From Streptomyces cellulosae (lineage in GTDB: Bacteria > Actinomycetota > Actinomycetes > Streptomycetales > Streptomycetaceae), in contig BNBH01000006.1 in the NCBI GenBank assembly GCA_014655195.1, forward strand, positions 180,095 through 244,094: 64,000 nucleotides of DNA. The letters run 5' to 3'. Position numbers and translations under genes: made by a program. Below are positions 25,865-34,806 of the stretch, piece by piece (positions within the stretch are counted from its first letter, which is position 1; every line of letters begins with the position of its first letter). Under the pieces are notes generated by a model. The model did not search any database. It saw nothing but the letters and a program-made list of their open reading frames with translations, and was not told where the DNA came from.

Positions 25865-26122
25865 TCACTCGGCAGGCCGGGCCGTGTAGTCGCCGGCACG
25901 ATGCACCGCGGCCACGAGTGCGTCGGTGTCCACCGCCGCCGTCTCGTCCAGGCGGACGGTGGAGCGCCCGCTGCGCACGTCGGTGCTGGCCGAGCGGACG
26001 CCGGGCACCTCCTCCAGCTCGTCGTCGATGGACAGGCCGCAGCTGCTGCAGTGCATGCCCTCCACCTTCAGGACCACCAGCGGTCCGGTCTCCGTGTCCT
26101 GCTTACGACGGAACAGTGCCAT
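25865..26122 (-). CDS. copZ: CopZ-like HMA domain protein
   Basis: 85 residues: basic lead MALFRRKQ, then an HMA domain with VEGMHCSSCGLSI. Its ATG shares one base with the stop of the upstream gene (TAATG), so it is translationally coupled to the TauE/cupredoxin fusion. A copper (or mercury) chaperone is likely. In other bacteria HMA proteins accompany TauE-like copper membrane proteins, supporting copper. Confidence 0.85.
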   Translation of the reverse strand: MALFRRKQDTETGPLVVLKVEGMHCSSCGLSIDDELEEVPGVRSASTDVRSGRSTVRLDETAAVDTDALVAAVHRAGDYTARPAE

Positions 26123-27270
26123 TACGCGCCTTTCTGGAAGGTGATGGTGCCGGTCTGCATGCCCATGGCGCAGGAGAAGCGGAGTGTGCCGGGCTTACGG
26201 GTCCCCAGGTCGATCTTGGTGTCGCCGTCGCGTTTGACGATCTCCTGGATCCCGAGTTCGGGAATGGTGAAGGCGCGGGCGCAGCCGCCGGAGTCCTTGC
26301 CGCGCAGTACGAGGGTGGTGGGCACCCCGGCCTTGGCGGTGAAAGCGGTGGGCTCGTAGAAATCGGTCACGGTCAGGGTGACGATCTGCTGGCCGGAGGG
26401 GTCGGTGCGCACCGGACCGTCGGTGGGTTGCCCGGTGCCGGTGGACGGCGGCGCGGGTGCCGCTGCCGGGGGCGACTGGTTGTTCAGGGAGAAGGAGGCC
26501 CAGCCGCCGGCTTGCAGCGCGGAGGCCGCGGTCCAGACGGCGACGGCCAGCACCACCACCCCGGTGACCACCGCGAGGCGGCCGGACAGGGCCTGGCTGG
26601 TGCGGCGGAACAGGTATCCGAGCGCCGCGAACAGCGGCGCGGTGCCGAGCACGAAGCCCGCCATCACCGCGGCCCCGGCCACCGGGGAGCCGGAGGTGAC
26701 GGCGACCAGCTCCATCGACAGGGTCACCCCGCACGGCACGAGAACCGTGGCGAAACCGATCAGCGCCGGGGTCGCCACCGAGTCGGTCTTGGCACTGCGC
26801 CGCAGCAGCCGCCCGAAGGAGGCGGGTGGGCGAGGCACCAGACGGTGCACGGCCTCGACCCCGAACAGGTCCAGCGCGAACAGCACCATCAAGGCGGCGG
26901 CCGCCAGCAGCAGCAGCGCCTGGGCCCGCGGGCTGGGCTGCAGAGCGTCGCCGAAGATTCCCAGCAGGGCGCCGAGCAGGGTGTGGGAGGCGAGTTTTCC
27001 GGCGAGGAAGGCGCCGACCGGTGCCAGGGGCTTGGCCTCGTTCTGGCTGGTGGCACGGTGTTTTACAGCGGGTCGGGTCTTGGTCGCGGTCGCCGCGCCG
27101 CCACGCGCGGGCCGGGAGTTGTCTGGGATCGGCGTCGGCTGGGGGGCTGGGCCGCGGCGGCGGGTCACCGCACCGGCCAGCAGGCCCCCTTGGACGGCGG
27201 CGCACGATGCGCCACCGGCGAGCAGGCCGGTGGAGACACCGGTGACGAGCAAAGCAATGGACGACGGCAT
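26122..27270 (-). CDS. TauE/DsbD_2-like membrane protein with C-terminal cupredoxin
   Basis: 382 residues from ATG 27270 (AGGAGTG upstream). The first 270 residues form six membrane helices; the first has AGGASCAAVQGGLL and a later one TVLVPCGVTLSMELVAV, typical of UreH/TauE/DsbD_2 proteins. After a Pro-rich linker, residues about 290-382 form a cupredoxin-like domain with DSGGCARAFTIPEL and FSCAMGMQTGTI, the same Cys...Cys-Met pattern seen in the ATPase at 16691. Homologous fusions occur in copper loci, where they probably carry copper through or to the membrane. Confidence 0.8.
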   Translation of the reverse strand: MPSSIALLVTGVSTGLLAGGASCAAVQGGLLAGAVTRRRGPAPQPTPIPDNSRPARGGAATATKTRPAVKHRATSQNEAKPLAPVGAFLAGKLASHTLLGALLGIFGDALQPSPRAQALLLLAAAALMVLFALDLFGVEAVHRLVPRPPASFGRLLRRSAKTDSVATPALIGFATVLVPCGVTLSMELVAVTSGSPVAGAAVMAGFVLGTAPLFAALGYLFRRTSQALSGRLAVVTGVVVLAVAVWTAASALQAGGWASFSLNNQSPPAAAPAPPSTGTGQPTDGPVRTDPSGQQIVTLTVTDFYEPTAFTAKAGVPTTLVLRGKDSGGCARAFTIPELGIQEIVKRDGDTKIDLGTRKPGTLRFSCAMGMQTGTITFQKGA

Positions 27271-27382
27271 GCGTCGGCACTCCTGGATCTGGAAAAGGCG
27301 GCGCGCGCTGTACGGGCGCGCCGAATCGGACGTGAGGGCAGCGCGATCTCCCGCCGGGCGCACGCCTGGCGGGAAGCGCCTG

Positions 27383-27799
27383 TCACGTCCGCAGTACGCA
27401 GATCCGGTGCAGGTCAGGTGGAGGTGCAGGGGGCTCGGCGGGCGGGGGTCCGGCTCGCGCCGCCCACAGCCGTGGGACCGCGGCGTCGCCCAGCGGCCCG
27501 CCCACCGAGGCCGGAACGGCCTGGTCCCCGACCGCCGGGGCCGCTGCCGTGCGGCTGCGGTGGTCGGAGGTCGCCGGGCAGTGGCCCCCCATGCCCGGCG
27601 AGTCGGCCACGACAGGGGCTGTGTCCATGTCCTCGGCCATGGGGCCGGGCTCGTTGGCCCGCTGTGTCTGGCTCATCGGGCCGGACACAGCCATGGCCGG
27701 CCGCGCTATGCCGGACAGACACAAGGTGAGCGCGCACGCCAGCAGTACCCCGGCCCACAGCCGGAACGCTGGACTCATGCGCAACATCACACCGGGCAT
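27383..27799 (-). CDS. DUF6153-like exported protein, copy 1
   Basis: About 138 residues from ATG 27799; ATGs at 27787 and 27778 are also possible. It has a signal or anchor helix (FRLWAGVLLACALTLCLSG), a Met/His/Asp-rich middle (MSQTQRANEPGPMAEDMD, GMGGHCPATSDH) and a Pro-rich end PPPDLHRICVLRT. The C-terminal DLH-x-(I/L)-x-VLR signature recurs in the proteins at 35552 and, weaker, 38602, matching a Streptomyces family I recall as DUF6153. Secreted metal binding is a guess from composition. 27800-28093 has no supported gene. Confidence 0.55.
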   Translation of the reverse strand: MPGVMLRMSPAFRLWAGVLLACALTLCLSGIARPAMAVSGPMSQTQRANEPGPMAEDMDTAPVVADSPGMGGHCPATSDHRSRTAAAPAVGDQAVPASVGGPLGDAAVPRLWAARAGPPPAEPPAPPPDLHRICVLRT

Positions 27800-28093
27800 G
27801 CTAGCGGTCGGCACGGTTGCAAGGGGCGGTGTCCCAGGCAGTCGATGGCCGCCGGGCCGGCCTCGCACACCTGTGGGCGTCAGCCTTCGGGTGCCGGTAG
27901 GGCCCGACGTCGGCCAGTGGAGGGCGTGCGGTCGGCCCGACCGGCACAACGATGAGGAACCCGAAGTCTCGCCCCGCGCGCCAAGGCGGCCCTGAGCCCC
28001 GGCATCGGCCGCACCCGGCGTGGCGCACACCGTGGTGCCCCGCAGCCCGCACTCCCGCAGGGAGGCGGGGCGCCGCCCGGCCGCTGACCCCGG

Positions 28094-28570
28094 TCAGCGC
28101 AGCCCCGTGCTCATCAGCAGCTCTGCCTGGCCCTGCTGGCGGATCTCCAGTGCCACCAGGGACAGGCCCAGGATGATCCACCCTGCCCGGCCGGGCCGTA
28201 CGCGCAGCACCAGCCAGCGGCCCGCGACGGCGCCCACCAGCAGGCGCGCGAGGACGGCGACCGAACCGAAGGCGACCAGCAGCCCGACGGGGTTGTAGCG
28301 CCAGGCCAACGCCAGGTCACCGCGGAAGACCGCCACCACCGAGCGGGTGAGCCCGCACGTCGGGGCCATGATGCCCGCGAAGTGCCCGGGCCCGTGGAGG
28401 TCGACGGGGAACATGCCCCACACCGCCATCGCCGCACCGGCCAGGACCACTACGGTCCCGGCCGTGCCCCAGATCCACCACCGGGTGTCCCGCGCCTCCC
28501 AGCCCAGTCGGATCTGCGGGATCCACCGTGTGCGATCCGGCACGGTGGACGGGATCGGGCTGTCCGACAT
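28094..28570 (-). CDS. DUF2752 family membrane protein
   Basis: 158 residues from ATG 28570 (GAGGAGAGCG upstream). After a short lead, hydrophobic helices contain PTCGLTRSVVAVFRGD and LAWRYNPVGLL, the hallmark CGLTR...NP of DUF2752. Function unknown; members are small membrane proteins of two to three helices. It is separated from ctaG by a large hairpin, so it may be transcribed on its own. Confidence 0.8.
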   Translation of the reverse strand: MSDSPIPSTVPDRTRWIPQIRLGWEARDTRWWIWGTAGTVVVLAGAAMAVWGMFPVDLHGPGHFAGIMAPTCGLTRSVVAVFRGDLALAWRYNPVGLLVAFGSVAVLARLLVGAVAGRWLVLRVRPGRAGWIILGLSLVALEIRQQGQAELLMSTGLR

Positions 28571-28610
28571 CGCTCTCCTCACCTACGCCCAGTGGGCGGT
28601 CGAAGCCTCG

Positions 28611-28650
28611 GGAGCGGTGGGTCTCCTGGCCATGGCCAGGAGACCGCTCC
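28611..28650 (-). terminator. Large palindromic hairpin between ctaG and the DUF2752 gene
   Basis: Bases 28621-28644 are a perfect 24-base palindrome centred on CCATGG (arms GTCTCCTGGCC). The flanking GGAGCG (28611-28616) and CGCTCC (28645-28650) extend the stem across a small bulge. It lies 177 bases after ctaG ends and before the DUF2752 start, so it is a good terminator or processing site. The rest of 28571-28826 shows nothing. Confidence 0.6.
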
Positions 28651-28826
28651 GTCCGGCGGGCATATCCGCGACGAGCTTCGACTCCGCCATGCGGCCAAGC
28701 CTTGGGTCATACGGTCGGCCATGCGCGCGGCCTTCGCAACGCCGCCACGACGGCGGTCGCGTCGCGTGAAGGGCCATACCTGTGCCGACAGCCGTGGCCC
28801 AGCAGCTCACCGATCATCCGCATCAG

Positions 28827-29774
28827 TCACCCGCGGCCGTGCAGCGAGGCCAGATAAGCGTTGTACGCGGCCAGTTCCTTGTCCCCGTCGCGGTCGGCCT
28901 GACGATCGTGGCGGCGGGCCTGCCGTTGTTCGGCGCGGTACCACTGGAAGAGCAGCGCGACCAGCACGAGCACGGAGGGGATCTCGCTGAACGCCCAGGC
29001 GATGCCGCCTGCGGCGTTCTGGTCGTCCAGCGCCGTGACGCCCAGCGTGGCCGGCGGGTCGGCGTAGGTGTCGATCAGCGGTGCGGTGGCCATCATCAGG
29101 GCGATGCCGAAGAAGGCGTGGAACGGCATGGCCGCGAACAGCTCCAGCATCCGCATCACGTGCCCCGGGCGGTGCGGGCCAGGGTCCACGCCCATGATCG
29201 GCCAGAAGAAGACCAGGCCGACGGCCAGGAAGTGGGCGTTCATGGCGATGTGGCCCGCCGTCGAGGCCATGAGGGCGTCGACCAGCGGCGTGAAGTACAG
29301 CCCGTACAGGATGGCGATGAACAGCGGCACTGTGAACGCCGGATGGGTGACGATCCGCATGTACCGGCTGTGCAGCAGCCGCGCCAGCAGCTCTCGCGGG
29401 CCAGTGTGCCCCCGGCTCGCAGCCGGCAGCGCACGCAGCGCCAGCGTCACCGGGGCACCCAGCAGGAGCAGGATCGGCGCCAGCATGCTGAGGGCCATGT
29501 GCTGCACCATGTGCACGCTGAACAGCACCATCCCGTACGGGTTCAGCCCGGTGCACACCACCAGCATCACGGTCAGCACACCCATCGCGAACGCGACGGT
29601 CCGCGGAACGGGCCAGCCGTCCCCGCGGCGGTGCAGCCGGGCCACGGCCCAGCCGTACAGGACCAGGGCCAGCAGGCTTGCCGTCAGGAAGAACGGCTCG
29701 CCGGTGAACTCCAGCCCGCGCCCGAGCGTGAACGGTGGCAGATCCGCTGTCATGCCGTGGCCGTCGTGATCCAT
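28827..29774 (-). CDS. ctaG: Cytochrome c oxidase assembly factor CtaG
   Basis: 315 residues, seven membrane helices of the caa3_CtaG type. His/Met-rich N terminus MDHDGHGM, VHMVQHMALSM, AMNAHFLAVG, MPFHAFFGIALM, and a basic C-terminal tail. CtaG helps put copper into cytochrome oxidase. Downstream of sco1, a PCuAC protein and a DyP peroxidase in one direction, it forms a copper-delivery operon (32231 to 28827). Confidence 0.9.
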   Translation of the reverse strand: MDHDGHGMTADLPPFTLGRGLEFTGEPFFLTASLLALVLYGWAVARLHRRGDGWPVPRTVAFAMGVLTVMLVVCTGLNPYGMVLFSVHMVQHMALSMLAPILLLLGAPVTLALRALPAASRGHTGPRELLARLLHSRYMRIVTHPAFTVPLFIAILYGLYFTPLVDALMASTAGHIAMNAHFLAVGLVFFWPIMGVDPGPHRPGHVMRMLELFAAMPFHAFFGIALMMATAPLIDTYADPPATLGVTALDDQNAAGGIAWAFSEIPSVLVLVALLFQWYRAEQRQARRHDRQADRDGDKELAAYNAYLASLHGRG

Positions 29775-29842
29775 CGTCAGCTCCTGTGTCAGCCCGGCCG
29801 TTGCCCGAAGAGCCCAGGGCTGCTGATGCGCCCTGGAAACGG

Positions 29843-31069
29843 TCAGGCTTCCAGCAGCCGCTGGCCGACGTACTCGCCCTTCGCCGCCCCGCCCGGGACG
29901 GCGAACAGCGCGCTGGCCTCATGGCGGATGAACGCCGACAGCGCGTCCCCGCGGTCCAGCTTGCGCTGGACCGGTACGAAGCCCTTGAGCGGGTCGGCCT
30001 GCCAGGCGATGAACAGCAGCCCGGCGTCCGGAATGCCGTCTTCGTCGATGCCGTCGTGGAAGGAGAACGGACGGCGCAGCATCGCCGCCCCGCCGTTGGT
30101 CTCCGGCGCCGAGGTCCGCACGTGCGCGTCGGCCGCGATCAGAGCGTTCCCCGCAGCGTCGGTCTTGTCCAGGTCCACCGGGGTGGTCTCGGTGCCACCG
30201 GAGAGCGGGGCGCCGTCGGACTTGCGCCGCCCGATGACCTTCTCCTGCTCATCCAGGGAGAGCCGTTCCCAGCTGTCCAGGAGCATCCGGATGCGGCGGA
30301 CGACGGCGTACGAGCCGTGTGCCATCCACGCCGGGTCTCCGTCGGCGGGGACGAAGATCCTCTGGTCGAAGTCCTCGTCCGTCGGTTGGGGGTTGTTGGT
30401 GCCGTCCATCTGGCCCATCAGGTTGCGCGCCGTCATCGGCTGCTTCGTGGCGCCGGGGGTGCGGTTGAAGCCGTTCATCTGCCAGCGCACCCGGGCCGCG
30501 TCCCCGGCTGCCTTCTGCACGGCGCGCAGCGCGTGGAAGGCCACCAGAGCGTCGTCCGCGCCGATCTGCACCCACAGGTCCCCGTTGCTGCGCTTGGGGT
30601 CGAGCGCGTCGGAGGTGAAGTCCGGCAGCGGCTCCAGCGCCTCCGGGCGCTGCCTGGCCAGGCCGGTCCGGTCGAAGAAGCTGGATCCGAAGCCGAAGGT
30701 GACGGTCAGGGAGGACGGGCCGGCGTCCAGCGCGACGCCGGTGTCGTCGCCCACCGGCTCACCGGCCGTCAGCTTCTGTGCCGCCGTGGACCAGCGGCGC
30801 AATAGCGCGGCGGCCGTCTTGCGGTTGGCACCGGGTGCGAGGTCGAAGGCGGCCAGGTGGCCGCGGGCCTGCAGCGGGGTGGTGATGCCCGCCTGATGCT
30901 TGCCGTGGAAGGGGACGGTGGTGGAGCCGACCGTGGTCAGGGTCGTCGGGGGATCGTCCTGGGTGACGCGGGCACCGATCACACCGCCGCTCGCACCGAC
31001 CACCACGCCACCTGCGCCTGCCGCGCCGACGGTGCCCAGCAACCTGCGCCGAGTGATGTCACTGCTCAT
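29843..31069 (-). CDS. efeB: Tat-exported DyP-type heme peroxidase (EfeB-like)
   Basis: 408 residues. A twin-Arg signal (DITRRRLLGTVGAAG) leads to a DyP peroxidase with the GxxDG motif in GQMDGTNNP, VRWQMNGFN and the heme-ligand region FSFHDGIDED. EfeB proteins take part in iron uptake or peroxide use. Here it overlaps the PCuAC gene by ATGA and sits inside a copper-delivery operon, so a role in copper or heme-oxidase maturation is possible. Confidence 0.9.
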   Translation of the reverse strand: MSSDITRRRLLGTVGAAGAGGVVVGASGGVIGARVTQDDPPTTLTTVGSTTVPFHGKHQAGITTPLQARGHLAAFDLAPGANRKTAAALLRRWSTAAQKLTAGEPVGDDTGVALDAGPSSLTVTFGFGSSFFDRTGLARQRPEALEPLPDFTSDALDPKRSNGDLWVQIGADDALVAFHALRAVQKAAGDAARVRWQMNGFNRTPGATKQPMTARNLMGQMDGTNNPQPTDEDFDQRIFVPADGDPAWMAHGSYAVVRRIRMLLDSWERLSLDEQEKVIGRRKSDGAPLSGGTETTPVDLDKTDAAGNALIAADAHVRTSAPETNGGAAMLRRPFSFHDGIDEDGIPDAGLLFIAWQADPLKGFVPVQRKLDRGDALSAFIRHEASALFAVPGGAAKGEYVGQRLLEA

Positions 31070-31560
31070 GCTCGTGGTCCTGCTCCGGGGTTGAAGGTGG
31101 GTGCCTCGACCGGGACGTCGAGCGTGATCGGGGAGGTCTTCGCGAAGTGCAGCGTCACGGACACGCGGTCGCCTTCGAGCGGTCTGTGATCCAGGCGCAT
31201 GAACATCAGGTGGCTGCCACCGCGTTTCAGTTCGAGCGTGCCGTGGGCCGGAATCTCGAAGGACGTCACCTGCCGCATCTCGTCGCCGACGGACCGGTGC
31301 ATCGTGATGTCGTCGGAGAGGTCGCTGGTGACCGAGGTGAGCTCGTCGGCCGTATCCCCACGGTTGGTCACCGTCAGGTAGCCCCCCGCGATCTGGGCCG
31401 TCACCGGCTGCGGCAGATACGCGCCGGAGACGGCGAGGTCGGGGCCGCTCGGCCCGAAGGGGCGGGCGAGCCCGGTGGTCACGCCGAGCGCGAGGACGGT
31501 GGCCAGCACGCCGGTGGCGATGAGGGTGACGGCCGCCAGGGGAGTGCGGCGACCCGTCAC
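31066..31560 (-). CDS. PCuAC-type copper chaperone
   Basis: 164 residues from GTG 31560, which overlaps the sco1 stop (GTGA). A signal anchor (ATGVLATVLALGVTTG) precedes the PCuAC fold: GAYLPQPVTAQIAGGYLTV. The copper ligands are in ITMHRSVGDEM and GSHLMFM (His/Met pairs), as in the known family motif. PCuAC brings Cu(I) to the CuA centre together with SCO1, the neighbour upstream. Confidence 0.88.
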   Translation of the reverse strand: MTGRRTPLAAVTLIATGVLATVLALGVTTGLARPFGPSGPDLAVSGAYLPQPVTAQIAGGYLTVTNRGDTADELTSVTSDLSDDITMHRSVGDEMRQVTSFEIPAHGTLELKRGGSHLMFMRLDHRPLEGDRVSVTLHFAKTSPITLDVPVEAPTFNPGAGPRA

Positions 31561-32231
31561 GGGGTCTGACCCCGGAGGAGCCTGGGCAGGTCTTCGGCGT
31601 AGTCCTCGGCGGTGGCCTCCTCGCCGCTGTAGATCACATGCGCCCTGTCGTCCTTCGGAGAGAAGGCCAGGACCGTCTTGCCGTGCGTGGCGGTGACCTT
31701 GCCGTCCTTGTCCTTCACCGGCGGCGCCATGCCCACGCCCACGGTGCGGGCGGCGGCCTCGACGGTCTTGTAGTTGCCGCTGAGCCCGATGAAGTCGGCG
31801 TTCCCGGCGCTGCGCAGCCACCTGCCGAGCTCCGCGGGTGTGTCGCGTTCGGGGTCGGTGGTGACGAAGACGAACCGGAGCTTGTCCTGGTCCGCCTGGG
31901 GCAGGTCCCTGTAGGCGAGGGCGAGGTTGCTCACGGTCAGCGGGCAGGCGTCCGGGCAGTGCGTGTAGCCGAAGTAGAGCAGCGTGAGCTTGCCCTTGGT
32001 CTCCTCGCGCAGGTCGAACTTCTCGCCGTGGGTGTCGGTGAGGACCAGCTCCGGCTTGCTGAACGGCTGGTCCAGCACGGTCGCGGCCTTCTGCGGGCCC
32101 GCAGTGCCGTCGGCGGAGATGACGGGCACGTCCCCGGCCCCGGACTCAGCTCCGGCGCCGCTGCCGCAGGCGGACAGAGTCAGTGCGGCACCGGCGCTGA
32201 GAGCGGCGGCGAGCACGGTGCGTCGACGCAT
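31557..32231 (-). CDS. SCO1/SenC copper lipoprotein
   Basis: 224 residues from ATG 32231. Lipobox LSAC near residue 22. The thioredoxin-like SCO domain has the Cu site GYTHCPDACPLTV (CxxxC) and the distant His in ATHGKTVL. SCO1 metallates the CuA site of cytochrome oxidase and can act as a thiol reductant. A CCTAA-N5-TTAGG site lies 62 bases upstream, pointing to shared control with blaI. Confidence 0.9.
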   Translation of the reverse strand: MRRRTVLAAALSAGAALTLSACGSGAGAESGAGDVPVISADGTAGPQKAATVLDQPFSKPELVLTDTHGEKFDLREETKGKLTLLYFGYTHCPDACPLTVSNLALAYRDLPQADQDKLRFVFVTTDPERDTPAELGRWLRSAGNADFIGLSGNYKTVEAAARTVGVGMAPPVKDKDGKVTATHGKTVLAFSPKDDRAHVIYSGEEATAEDYAEDLPRLLRGQTP

Positions 32232-32292
32232 GATGAACGACCCCCAGGGGGTGGTGACGGTGGTGATGCGGGTGCTGCACACCCACGCAAAA

Positions 32293-32307
32293 CCTAAGCA
32301 GTTTAGG
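32293..32307. promoter_or_regulatory. CCTAA-N5-TTAGG operator before sco1
   Basis: CCTAA-GCAGT-TTAGG is a perfect 5-5-5 inverted repeat. 32232-32611 otherwise holds no supported gene. Confidence 0.55.
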
Positions 32308-32611
32308 CGTTTGCTGGTGGAGTCTACGACAGGCCGGTTCGAGCACCGCAGGCACCCCACCCCGCTGACAGCCTGCCTGGGACCGTCGCACCGACCGGCC
32401 CCGCCGCCTGCCCCTGAGCGCGAGCCTCCTGCGCACCGCCACGACCTGCCGGCGACCGGATCGCCGAGCCCGACGCCATCGCGGCCGACCTGAGGCCCTG
32501 CGGGAAACTCTGGCCAACACTCGCCAGCGCGCCGACGCAGTGGTTGCCCACAAATGGGCGAGGACCTGCACGACGACGGCCGGACTCCCGGCCGCCGCTC
32601 GTGCGCCCGGC

Positions 32612-32976
32612 TCACATCATCAGCGTCATGACGAACATGCCGACGGCCAGCGACACCCGGCATGCGACGCCCACCTCCGGCGCGCGCACCATCGCCGGGA
32701 AGCCGGCGCCGACCACGCCGACCGACCCGGCTCCTTCCGCGAGGACCGGCGGCACGGCAGTGATCCGCGTGCCCGCCCACAGCATGTAGGCGGCGAAATA
32801 GCCCAGCAGCAGGGCGTTCACAGCCGGCACCCCCATCGTGCCATGGTTCATGCCCGCCATCGAGCTCATGTCCATGCCGACGGGGGCGGTCGACATCGCG
32901 CGCGCAACAGGCACAGCACTCCCGTGCCCGCGGCGAGGGCGACCAGCAACCATCCGACCAGCGGTGGTCCATGCAT
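32612..32976 (-). pseudogene. DUF5134-like membrane protein with frame break and deleted middle
   Basis: From ATG 32976 the frame reads MHGPPLVGWLLVALAAGTG and runs into TGA shortly after CLLRARCRPPP. In another frame, from about 32896 to 32612, the sequence continues with GMDMSSMAGMNHGTMGVPA, LLLGYFAAYMLWAGTR and ends FVMTLMM. Both ends match what I recall of DUF5134 proteins (about 190 residues, five helices), but the central helices are missing and the frame shifts. It looks like a deletion pseudogene, or an error in the sequence. Confidence 0.6.
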
Positions 32977-33224
32977 GAGCCCCCCTCGGATCGCGTTGCG
33001 CCGATACCAGGGCCATGCCCGGTGCGGCGGGCGCACATCCTGGCGCAGGGTGGTACGGAGGGTGCATGGGGACGTCTGGGCTGGAGCAGGTCTTGGGTGC
33101 ATCCGGGGCACACCGGCCCACGGTCGACTCCAGTACAACGGGCCAGGTCAGCAGCTACTTTGTTGTTCTTTAGGCGAGTGCTCCGGGACCCCGGGTGCTG
33201 GAGCGGTGACCGCTGCCGTCCCGG

Positions 33225-33869
33225 TCAGCTGGTCCAGAAATCCCACCAGCGGGTCAGGATCAGCATGCCGATGACTCCGGTGTGCAGCACCGGGACCGCC
33301 CAGTGGAACTCCGCAGCGAGGGCCTTCACGCCGGCCGGGGCGGGCAGGAAGCCGTGCCGGACGTTGTGGCCGGTGACGTACCAGAACATGAAGAGCGTGG
33401 CGACCCAGGCCAGGGTGCACCACAGGCACAGGGCGCCGATGTTGTACAGCGACTGGTACATCAGCCAGGTGACGAAGGCGACGCCGAACAGGCAGCCCGC
33501 GTTGAAGGTGAGCCAGTACCACCGAGGGAAGCGGGCTCCGGTGAGCAGACTGACGCCGACACAGATCACGATGCCGTACGCGACCAGGCCCAGCATCGGG
33601 TTCGGGAAGCCGAACACCGTCGCCTGCTTGCTCTCCATGACACCGCCGCAGGAGACGACCGGGTTGAAGCTGCAGCCGGGGGTGAACGTCGTCCCGGCCG
33701 CCTTCGCTTCCAGCAGCTTGAACTTGTCGAACGTGATCACCCAGGCGGCGAGCAGTCCGGCCGCCCCGGTGATGATCAGCAGCAGCGAGAAGGCACGGCT
33801 CGTGCCCACCGCACCACCCGCAGGGGTGTACGCGGCGGCACCGTCCACAGAACCCGTTGTCGTCGTCAT
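33225..33869 (-). CDS. Vitamin K epoxide reductase (VKOR)-family protein
   Basis: 214 residues with five helices. Redox cysteines are in TPGCSFNPVVSCGG and GALCLWCTLAW (CxxC), the VKOR signature; SKQATVFGFPNP is also typical. VKOR reoxidises DsbA-like proteins using quinone, making disulfides outside the cell. A close copy at 60814 sits in a mer locus. ATG at 33869 has AGGAC close by. 33870-34143 holds no supported gene. Confidence 0.9.
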   Translation of the reverse strand: MTTTTGSVDGAAAYTPAGGAVGTSRAFSLLLIITGAAGLLAAWVITFDKFKLLEAKAAGTTFTPGCSFNPVVSCGGVMESKQATVFGFPNPMLGLVAYGIVICVGVSLLTGARFPRWYWLTFNAGCLFGVAFVTWLMYQSLYNIGALCLWCTLAWVATLFMFWYVTGHNVRHGFLPAPAGVKALAAEFHWAVPVLHTGVIGMLILTRWWDFWTS

Positions 33870-34143
33870 GTCCTGATTCCCGTCATCGATCCGCGGTCGA
33901 AGATGCTGCTCATTGTTCGCCGACCCATCGGCAAGTCGGCCCGTCTGCCCCGGGCTCCACCCGACCGAGTGGCCGGGGCGGGGAGTCCTCCTTGGAGAAC
34001 GTGCCCCTGATCGGCAGCCCCGTCTCCCGGGGCCGGCGCCATGGTCGGGTGGGCGCCGAGGACGCGGCGAGTCAGCCGTGGCCGACCGCCGCATCCCGCG
34101 CTGCCGCTGGCCGGGCACTCGCCTGGACCCGGACAGCAGAGGG

Positions 34144-34806
34144 TCACCGCTGTGTGCTCGCGCCGCGGGCCTTGAGCATGTCGGCCATGAGCTTCATCTC
34201 GGACTGCTGGCCGCGCACCATGCCCTCGGCCAGCCGGGCGATCATCGAGTCCTCGGCCAGGTCGGCGGCGCCCTGGGCCATGTCGATGCCGCCTTGGTGG
34301 TGCGCGGTCAGCAGCCGCAGGTAGAGCACCTCCGCGCCCTTGCCTGTGGCCTTGCGCAGCTTGTCCATCTCGGTGTTGGTGGCCATGCCGGGCATCAGGG
34401 AGCCGTCGTGGGGCCTGTAGTCCATGTCGTGACTCATCCAGGCCATCGGCTGTTTCTGCGAGGTCTTCGGCAGCCCCCAGGCGTCGAGCCGTCCGAGGAG
34501 CATGCCGCGCTGGTTGGCCTGGGTGTTGATGACGTCGTATGCGAGGCGGCGCACCTCCTCGTCGTCGGTGCGGTCGCGCACGATGAACGACAGCTCCACC
34601 GCCTGCTGGTGATGTACCCCCATGTCGCGGGCGAACCCGGCGTCCGCCGAGTCCGCGCCCGGAGCGGTGGCGTCGGCACGGGAGGTCGTCATCACGACCA
34701 GGGCGAGGATGGCCAGGCACAGCGCGAGCGCGGCCCCGGCGTACGGCAGCCATCGGGTGGGCGTACGGGTGGTGTCGATCGTGTCCATGGCGGTCGTGTC
34801 GCTCAC
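34144..34806 (-). CDS. DUF305 protein, membrane anchored
   Basis: 220 residues from a GTG overlapping the DUF3105 stop. One membrane helix (about 20-42). The DUF305 domain has the twin-His motifs VHHQQAVELS and TAHHQGGIDMAQ typical of this ferritin-like helical family, plus many Met (HDMDYRPHD, LMPGMA, MKLMADML). DUF305 proteins often sit in copper loci and are thought to bind metal. It is coupled to the DUF3105 gene. Confidence 0.88.
   Translation of the reverse strand: MSDTTAMDTIDTTRTPTRWLPYAGAALALCLAILALVVMTTSRADATAPGADSADAGFARDMGVHHQQAVELSFIVRDRTDDEEVRRLAYDVINTQANQRGMLLGRLDAWGLPKTSQKQPMAWMSHDMDYRPHDGSLMPGMATNTEMDKLRKATGKGAEVLYLRLLTAHHQGGIDMAQGAADLAEDSMIARLAEGMVRGQQSEMKLMADMLKARGASTQR

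Noticed and set aside
32340..32570. Plus-strand stretch reading ALRETLANTRQRADAVVAHK, like the end of a regulator coiled coil
   Set aside because: No start, no upstream domain and no stop context; too short to call.
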